A DNA stretch of 50,485 bases from CAZHZT01 sp964537285 (lineage in GTDB: Bacteria; Bacteroidota; Bacteroidia; Chitinophagales; Saprospiraceae). The DNA lies in NCBI GenBank assembly GCA_964537285.1, contig CAZHZT010000033.1:1-50485 (forward strand), in the 5' to 3' direction. The notes under the pieces are model-generated. The model was given only the letters and a program-made list of their open reading frames with translations. It made no database searches and had not been told where the DNA came from. Each line of letters begins with the position of its first letter. The first letter of the stretch is position 1. This document shows, one piece after another, positions 47,201-50,485 of the stretch. A program made the translations under genes and the position numbers.

Positions 47201-50200
47201 ATAGCACCACAGTCACCAGGATCGTTGTCCTGAACGATATCAGCCGTACAAACATCAATTTGTGGAGCTTCGTCGTCAATTACTGTGATAGCCATTACGC
47301 AAGTACTAGAGTTACCAGACTGATCAACTACAGTCCATGTTACAAAAGTAGTACCTTTGTTGAAGGTAGCACCTTGAAGTGAAGAACTGCCATTGTAATT
47401 ATTCGTTACTGCAGCCACGTTACAGTTATCATCTGTAGCTACTGGATCGAAGCCAGTGCTTTGCATTGTGAATGTGCAAAGACCTTCATCAGTATTTACA
47501 GCTGCACTGTTGGCACATGTGATTGTAGGATTGATATTATCTACTACTGTTACTACTGCTGTGCAGTCGTCACTGTTTCCAGCGTCATCAGTGATTGTCA
47601 ATACTACATCATTATCACCAAGATCAGCACAAGTGAAGCTAGATACATCGATTGACAATGAAATGCAATCTGTGTTATCGAAGCTACCACCATCTACATC
47701 AGCAACTGAAATAGAAGCTTGACCATTAGCATCCAATTCTACAGTGGTGTTCTGACATACTGCAGTTGGATCGATAAGATCAAGAACCGTTACAGTTAAT
47801 TCGCAAGTAGAAGCGTTACCAGCAGCATCAGTTGCTGTAAGAATAACTGTATTCTCACCTAAATCATCGCAAGTGAATACGGACTGGCTCAATGTTAAGC
47901 TAGGCACACCGCAATCATCATCAAGAGCAAGAACTACATCGAATGGATCAACAGTTGCTGTTCCATCAGTACCAAGCTCAACAGTTGCATCCTGGCAGTT
48001 AACAATAGGAGCATTGTCATCAAATACACTTACGTAGAAGGAGAAGCTCGTTGCATTACCAGAAGCATCCGCCGCAATGATAGTTACTTGCGTAGTACCT
48101 ACTGGGAATGTTGCACCAGAACCGTTAGTAGAAACGATTTGTGGATCATTATCACAGTTATCTTCTAAGTTAATAACTTCCCACTCAGCGTTAGCAGAGC
48201 AGATACCGTCATTAGCATCTAATTCAATTACATCGCCTTCAGCAAGGATATCGCCGTAAGCCAATACACTGAATGTAGGAGCAATATTATCCGTAACAAC
48301 TACCGCAAACTCGCAAGTAAGCGTTTCGCCGTTACCTGGGTATGTGTATACTACTGTGTACTCACCTGGAGTAAGGATATCACCACTCTGAGGACCACTT
48401 ACGTAGTTCATTGGAGCGCTATCACAACCAAGTGCTACAGCAGGAGCATCGTATGTCAATTCAGCTTCGCAGTTTGCGTCAACTTCAAGGTTGATTGAAC
48501 CTGGGCAGTAAGCGATCGTAGCTGTACCATTTTCAACAACCGTTACAGTTGCTTCGCAAGAAGCTTCATTTCCGAATAAGTCTGTTACTGTCAATGTTAC
48601 TGTAACATCAGATCCAACGTCTGCGCAAGAGAACTCGCTAATGTCGATAGACTTAGAAGCGATCTTGTTACAGTTATCAGCGCTGCCACCGTCAACATCA
48701 TCAGCAGTGATTGTAGTTGATTGACCATTGATCACCTCAACTGTAATATCCTGACAAATTGCCCATGGAGCGATGTCGTCTTCAACCGTTACAGTGAATT
48801 CGCAAGTTTCAACATTTCCGTAGATATCCGTAGCAGTGTAAACTACTGTAGAAGTACCTGCAGGGAATTGAGCTTGCTGCTTGTAAGCTGGCAATGTGCT
48901 GGGATCAGTCCAATCGTATACATAAGATACTTCGATTGTTCCTTCTTCACCATTTGGATCGAATACTTGCTCAGTAACAGAAGCTACTGTACAGTTATCG
49001 AAGATGTTAAATGGTGCATCCCAAGTTACTACCTCATCACACTCATTAGGCGTAACAGATACAACGATGTCATTTGGACAATCATCGAATCTTGGAGCCT
49101 CTGCATCTTCCACATAGATAGTGAATGTACACTCTTCAGAAACATTACCTGCTTCATCAATAGCTGCATATCCGATAGTGTAAAGTACTTCAGCCTCGAA
49201 ATAGCTGCCTGATGGGAAGCCTTGAGTCAAGAATACATTTGTAACCGCACAGTTATCTGTGAATGTCGGAATATCATAATTTACAATCGCACCACAATCA
49301 CCTGGATCGTTATCCTGAACGATATCTGCCGTGCATACATCAATCTGTGGAGCTTCGTTATCTTCAACTACGATTGTAATTGAGCAAGAAGCTTCATTGC
49401 CAGACTGATCAGCCACTGTCCAGGTTACTTCAGTTTCACCTTTAGGGAAGGTAGCACCTTGAAGCGTAGTAGAACCGTTATAATCATTCGTTGCAGGCAA
49501 TACAGTACAGTTATCATCTGTAGCTACCGGATCGAAGCCAGTACCCTGCATTGTCCAAGTACACAAGCCTGGATCAGTAGAACGTACAAATGGAGAACCA
49601 GCTGCACACTCGATTGTAGGATTGATATCATCAACGATGGTTACTACTGCTGTGCAGTTGTCGCTGTTTCCAGCTTTATCAGTGATGGTCAATACTACAT
49701 CATTATCACCAAGATCAGCGCAGTTGAAGTTTGCATCGTCGATAGACAGCGTGAAGCAGTCCGTGTTGTCATCGCTACCACCATCTACATCAGCAGGAGT
49801 GATAGAAGCCTGACCGTTAGCATCTAGAGCTACAGTAATGTTCTGACATACTGCAGTTGGATCGATAAGATCAAGAACTGTTACCTTGATTGCGCAAGAA
49901 GTAGAATTTCCTGCAGCATCTACCGCTGTTAGCGTCTCATCGTTCTCACCAAGATCATCACAAGTGAATACATATTGGCTCAACAAGAACTCTTCGATAC
50001 CACACTCATCATCAACAGCATCCAATACTTGAAGTGGATCAACTGTTGCTGTACCATCTGTACCTAACTCAACAGTAATATCCTTGCAAGTCAAGATTGG
50101 ATCCGTGTTATCATCAACGCAAATCCAGAATGCGAAGTCTGTTTCGTTTCCGTACAAGTCAGATGCTTCAATTGTGATCTGAGTACAACCAACAGGGAAG

Positions 50201-50485
50201 GAAGCACCAGAGCCATTTGAAGAAATTACTTGTGGATCGTTATCGCAATTATCATCTAAATTAACTACTGCCCACTCACCAACAGCAGAGCACTGACCAA
50301 CAGGAGCATTTAATTCAACTGTATCACCTTCAGCTAATGTATTACCGCCAGAAACTACTTCGAAAGTAGGAGCGATATTATCCTGAACGCTTACTGCGAA
50401 TTCGCAAGTCAACGTTTCACCATTACCTGGGTAAGAGTAAACTACTGTGTAGAAACCTGGAGTCAATACATCACCACTCTGAGGA
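38239..50485 (-). CDS. Giant T9SS-secreted multi-HYR protein with super-repeats (5' end outside window)
   Basis: At least 4081 codons lie in the window. The frame stays open to the right edge, so the N terminus and signal peptide are missing; the in-frame TTG near 50466 is inside a repeat and is not the start. From the N-terminal side: super-repeats of eight HYR-like modules down to ~42520, then about seven more HYR modules. One of these is split by a lamin-tail-like domain (41262-41833). A SprB-like repeat follows (about 39890-40140, VTYAWSTGDDSACVEGLTPG). Then come a cohesin-like domain (about 39500-39890), a dockerin-like segment (about 39150-39330, ADINNNGFISTIDLV), a second cohesin-like domain (about 38520-38930) and a T9SS type A sorting domain (38239-38490, ending KKMILVE). 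Its C-terminal third is paralogous to the neighbouring giant. It is probably a long acidic surface fibre; the role is inferred. Confidence 0.9.
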   Translation of the reverse strand, partial: PQSGDVLTPGFYTVVYSYPGNGETLTCEFAVSVQDNIAPTFEVVSGGNTLAEGDTVELNAPVGQCSAVGEWAVVNLDDNCDNDPQVISSNGSGASFPVGCTQITIEASDLYGNETDFAFWICVDDNTDPILTCKDITVELGTDGTATVDPLQVLDAVDDECGIEEFLLSQYVFTCDDLGENDETLTAVDAAGNSTSCAIKVTVLDLIDPTAVCQNITVALDANGQASITPADVDGGSDDNTDCFTLSIDDANFNCADLGDNDVVLTITDKAGNSDNCTAVVTIVDDINPTIECAAGSPFVRSTDPGLCTWTMQGTGFDPVATDDNCTVLPATNDYNGSTTLQGATFPKGETEVTWTVADQSGNEASCSITIVVEDNEAPQIDVCTADIVQDNDPGDCGAIVNYDIPTFTDNCAVTNVFLTQGFPSGSYFEAEVLYTIGYAAIDEAGNVSEECTFTIYVEDAEAPRFDDCPNDIVVSVTPNECDEVVTWDAPFNIFDNCTVASVTEQVFDPNGEEGTIEVSYVYDWTDPSTLPAYKQQAQFPAGTSTVVYTATDIYGNVETCEFTVTVEDDIAPWAICQDITVEVINGQSTTITADDVDGGSADNCNKIASKSIDISEFSCADVGSDVTVTLTVTDLFGNEASCEATVTVVENGTATIAYCPGSINLEVDANCEAELTYDAPAVALGCDSAPMNYVSGPQSGDILTPGEYTVVYTYPGNGETLTCEFAVVVTDNIAPTFSVLAYGDILAEGDVIELDANDGICSANAEWEVINLEDNCDNDPQIVSTNGSGATFPVGTTQVTIIAADASGNATSFSFYVSVFDDNAPIVNCQDATVELGTDGTATVDPFDVVLALDDDCGVPSLTLSQSVFTCDDLGENTVILTATDAAGNASTCELTVTVLDLIDPTAVCQNTTVELDANGQASISVADVDGGSFDNTDCISLSIDVSSFTCADLGDNDVVLTITDDAGNSDDCTAVVTVVDNINPTITCANSAAVNTDEGLCTFTMQSTGFDPVATDDNCNVAAVTNNYNGSSSLQGATFNKGTTFVTWTVVDQSGNSSTCVMAITVIDDEAPQIDVCTADIVQDNDPGDCGAIVTYDTPTFKDNCEVALVQRTAGPASGDYLAAEVLYTVEYIAFDASGNESDVCSFTIYVEDVEAPTFDDCPADIVSDVTLNECDELITWDAPYAIFDNCDVASVTEQVFDPNGEEGTIELSYVYDWTDPSTLPAGKQQAQFPAGVSMVVYTATDIYGNVETCEFTVTIEDNTAPVAVCQDITVQVVNGSAVSITADDVDGGSTDNCGAIVSSSIDIDEFNCADVGGTYEVTLTVEDQFGNEASCVANVTVVESGSATIAYCPGSQNLEVDGNCEATLFYDNPTVALGCGAADMNYVSGPQSGDVLAPGNYTVVYSYPGNGETLTCEFAVTVSDNIAPSFEVVAYGETLAQGDTIQLGSAAGLCTAIGEWEVVNLSDNCGNVQVGGTNGSGSTFPVGCTEVTIVAIDDAGNETSFSFVICVSDDNAPIVNCQDITVQLDANGEAVVDPAQVLDALDDDCGIAEVILSQTLYTCDDLGENFEILTAVDGSGNESNCAVKVTVLDLIDPVAACQDITVQLDANGEASITTADVDAGSDDNTDCFELTIDVANFTCDDLGANDVLLTITDDAGNSDACTAVVTVEDNINPVITCADGGVFFRTTDDNCEFVMGSNGFDPVSATDNCTVFGVTNDYNGGSTLNGAVFPLGTTQVAWTATDQSGNIDQCTITIVVEDDDAPELVDCTADIVVENDPGLCGAFVTYDLPVYEDNCDGAVAPVLLTLGYESGAFFSKGTTTVSYYAVDAAGNIGETCTFTVTVLDTEAPTIDDCTADIIANATANECSQDITFEPPLDIYDNCPGEITFTQTFIDPDGDETTIIPQFDYPLGLSNGLQQAQFPVGTSTVIYTFTDIEGNTSTCEFTVTIEETTAPVALCNDVTVQVINGAPATLTPAQVDAGSSDNCGVASLSIDVTEFTCADVGQTIPVTLTVADAVGNTAQCVANVFVEEVGVPTIGFCPSNLTFYADDNCEATITYNAPFVQTGCEENAMTLVGGPLSGDVLTAGDYTVTYEYTYTDNGGELDVLTCEFTVSVEDNTAPTFDVVAYGETLAYGDTINLDAAAGLCSAIGEFSVENIADNCDNDPEMTMTSGSGDTYPVGCTKVTVTVTDASGNETNFQFVICVADSQGPIVSCQDLTIVLDANGEAVVDPSEVLDAIDDECGVGSLELSQTLFTCEDVGENVEILTAFDAAGQSSTCLTTITVIDDIDPTAVCADITVYLDDNGEASITSADVDGGSFDNGQECLTAAIDVANFTCDNLGNNTVVLTVTDAAGNTNACAANVTVEDQIDPTIECAGDGSPFFRTTDDNCQFVMGSNGFDPVATDDNCTVASVINDYTGTATLNGAAFDLGTTVVGWTVEDQSGNISQCEITIVVEDDDAPVIENCSADVVVENDPGVCGAVVDYDVPTFVDNCDADLEVTQTAGLPSGSFFPEGTTTISYNATDDAGNVSETCTFTVKVIDTEAPTFNECPGDIEALATSNDCDQDVSWEAPFDITDNCPGEIVVTELILNPEGEEIIPIYPYPTNVPDGFQFAQFPVGTSTVTYTAIDEEGNASTCEFTVTVIDQMAPTVVCPAPQLVASTCPDFEIPDYTGMIEVQDNCPATYIVTQTPPAGTALSDIPGLTLAEGETFEITIYVEDALNADFNDECTFEATLEDFSDPVPTNPVLDAIYNTCSSVCVDAPTAIDECGNIIYAQPSLSQGTCGDNSYLYTIGFYNILWIYDDGNGNFAQQLQTIEVVADEIAPEVDCEGVIVVELDANGEASIDVDDVLVSATDNCTEFGDLDFELDITDFDCNDASTSSVISESPLIISAVIDGDNPGGTPKAMELYASSNIADLSVFGVESANNGNGTFGAEFTFPAVSASAGDYIYIVAPDSEDDFIDYFGFASDYTSAALFINGDDAMVLYQNGAIVDVFGNINQDGTGQPWEYTDGWAYRNSGVPSNGGNFDVSNWSVFEDAFQGTVENNAAANPPMPIGTFNLGGSEDGVAVVLTVTDEVGNSSTCETTVVVVDNIAPTVECQGAITVQLDDNGQASIDVDDVLVDADDNCAVVTYDLDITDFNCDNLFNPVTVTLTVADPSGNTASCTTEVTVEDNIDPTAVCVNTTVYLDANGEASITAADVDGGSIDNCGIVSLEVEPSAFDCSQAGTDVPVTLSATDASGNVGTCAALVTVIDDIAPEIFCSNDIESCCSYQEVFADAFDNCDVAEFTWTIVEPNGATGSGVGNSIGGDFLVGISYVTFTAVDPSGNASDCTIEVNISDSTPPIAICIDDLNIALGQDGTATVPADLFDGGSVDVGCGTGESYDLDIQISVDGSAPAYEYTFDCTQAGEVEVILIVTDCAGNSSECWTFTTIDDKSVRLNPTVEATDESYCNAGDGVVCVTAVEDADGNDASGDVTYAWSTGDDSACVEGLTPGDYTVTITSTITGCESVETVTVGEGVPATFTANCSGGNMTETVTVPVTVDNFTDIQSVQFEFTVADGAVASITGATSTGLLPGLLTNITGNSVMVSWFDVNNEGQTLADGSIIAEVTLLLTGEVGECTAITLDGAEVSQGDGDSECTPNTPSCEVCVTGAAPVVLLEGSIATEYGADVSCVDVNLTGAANDLDVTDANGDYGFGVESLQDYTVAPYNNENSNNGVTTFDLIMIQLHILGIQYLDSDYKKVAADINNNGFISTIDLVEGQALVLQNIPSFFNNTSWRFVPADFVFAPTQPAFVPSFDEDIEYENVFTDQLDGDFIAVKVGDVTEDAITDLCALAQGPGLDRNTGKLVMRVADQAVVKGQTYSVEVTAKDFRRMLGYQFTVEFDETALQLADITPGVLSNLSEANFGLAHADQGQIMANWFNALGENVEDDEVLFTMNFEATANAESIRDLIGLSSAKLRNEAYSADGTMMTVEFEFFGEDVAQFALLQNTPNPFKTQTVIGFILPQDTEATLTISDVSGRVLRVIEGDFVKGYNEVSLNRSELAATGVLYYQLDTEDNSAVKKMILVE
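41262..41833 (-). other. Lamin-tail-like domain inserted in an HYR module
   Basis: Coding segment for about 190 residues (LIISAVIDGDNPGGTPKAME, NGDDAMVLYQNGAIVDVFG, GTGQPWEYTDGWAYRNSG), a type often attached to secreted nucleases and adhesins. It splits an HYR module between DITDFDCNDAS and VAVVLTVTDEVGNSSTC. Sister modules are contiguous at this point. Confidence 0.75.
42520..44340 (-). repeat. Super-repeat copy D (most divergent)
   Basis: About 1.82 kb beginning (protein sense) at FCPSNLTFYADDNCEA and ending before VVCPAPQLVAS. It has about seven HYR modules in the same order as copies B and C but more diverged, with a longer first module (YEYTYTDNGGELDVLTCEF). Confidence 0.75.
44341..46415 (-). 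repeat. Super-repeat copy C (~2.08 kb)
   Basis: Begins at YCPGSQNLEVDGNCEATL and holds eight HYR modules. Its boundary anchors (CAG in the YCPGS/FCPS codons) lie 2076 bp from those of copy D's start and 2085 bp from those of copy B's start. Confidence 0.8.
46416..48500 (-). repeat. Super-repeat copy B (~2.08 kb)
   Basis: Begins at YCPGSINLEVDANCEAEL. Modules end in turn with CEFAVVVTD, FYVSVFDD, CELTVTVLD, CTAVVTVVD, CVMAITVID, CSFTIYVED, CEFTVTIED and CVANVTVVE. Module for module it matches copies A and C, including conserved words such as QQAQFPAG and NDPGDCGAIV. Confidence 0.85.
48501..50485 (-). repeat. Super-repeat copy A (cut by window edge)
   Basis: Same eight-module order as copy B. 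The first module is cut by the right edge at PQSGDVLTPG. More copies may lie beyond the window. Confidence 0.8.

Noticed and set aside
50464..50466. TTG as start codon of the second giant gene
   Set aside because: It lies inside a repeat whose other copies continue upstream without a start (GPQSGDVL), and the frame stays open to the window edge. The real start is outside.
28576..50485. Cellulosome scaffold
   Set aside because: Cohesin-like and dockerin-like parts are present, but there are no glycoside hydrolase or carbohydrate-binding domains and the organism type and T9SS signals do not fit.

Overview
The window is a stretch of chromosome from a Bacteroidota bacterium, most likely of the Saprospiria type (Lewinella/Haliscomenobacter-like). 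The evidence is threefold: a complete Bacteroides-aerotolerance (Bat) operon, several secreted proteins ending in a type IX secretion (T9SS) type A sorting domain, and a TonB-dependent receptor with the N-terminal carboxypeptidase-regulatory domain typical of this phylum. Promoters, where visible, follow the Bacteroidota TTTG / TAnnTTTG pattern, and start codons lack clear Shine-Dalgarno sites. No rRNA, tRNA or CRISPR array was seen. Taxonomy is inferred from gene content only.

Layout. 1-2160: ATP-type PEP carboxykinase (pckA) bracketed by copies of a palindromic intergenic repeat. 2303-10100: a TonB-dependent receptor, an amidohydrolase, a Tat/lipoprotein-type glycosylasparaginase-family hydrolase and an FG-GAP/ASPIC-UnbV lipoprotein, mostly separated by strong bidirectional hairpins and two copies of a 111-bp MITE. 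10093-11883: a lamin-tail/T9SS secreted protein broken by one in-frame amber codon. 11884-12531: a gene-free nest of inverted repeats. 12532-18364: an AlbA/Schlafen-type ATP-binding regulator, a small unknown protein, an XRE regulator, a cNMP-binding patatin-like phospholipase and an FAD amine/amino-acid oxidase-like protein.

18490-27563 (minus strand): the aerotolerance operon in the order moxR-type ATPase, DUF58 protein, membrane-anchored unknown, batA, batB, batC, batD, batE. Its intergenic gaps carry heptamer arrays and a REP-like element. The membrane-anchored unknown has a MITE inserted in frame inside its signal-peptide coding region.

27889-50485: a small unknown protein, then two huge same-strand genes for T9SS-exported surface proteins (3126 residues, and more than 4080 residues running off the right edge). 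Both are built from dozens of HYR-like immunoglobulin-fold modules. Both carry cohesin-like domains and a dockerin-like segment in the same chain, and both end in a T9SS sorting domain. Unrelated beta-sandwich domains (a P-domain, a jelly-roll-like domain and a lamin-tail-like domain) are inserted inside single HYR modules. The second protein is built from ~2.08-kb super-repeats of eight modules each. This locus is the best candidate for an under-described system: a self-associating extracellular fibre or adhesin made by two paralogous mega-proteins. Function is inferred from domain architecture only.
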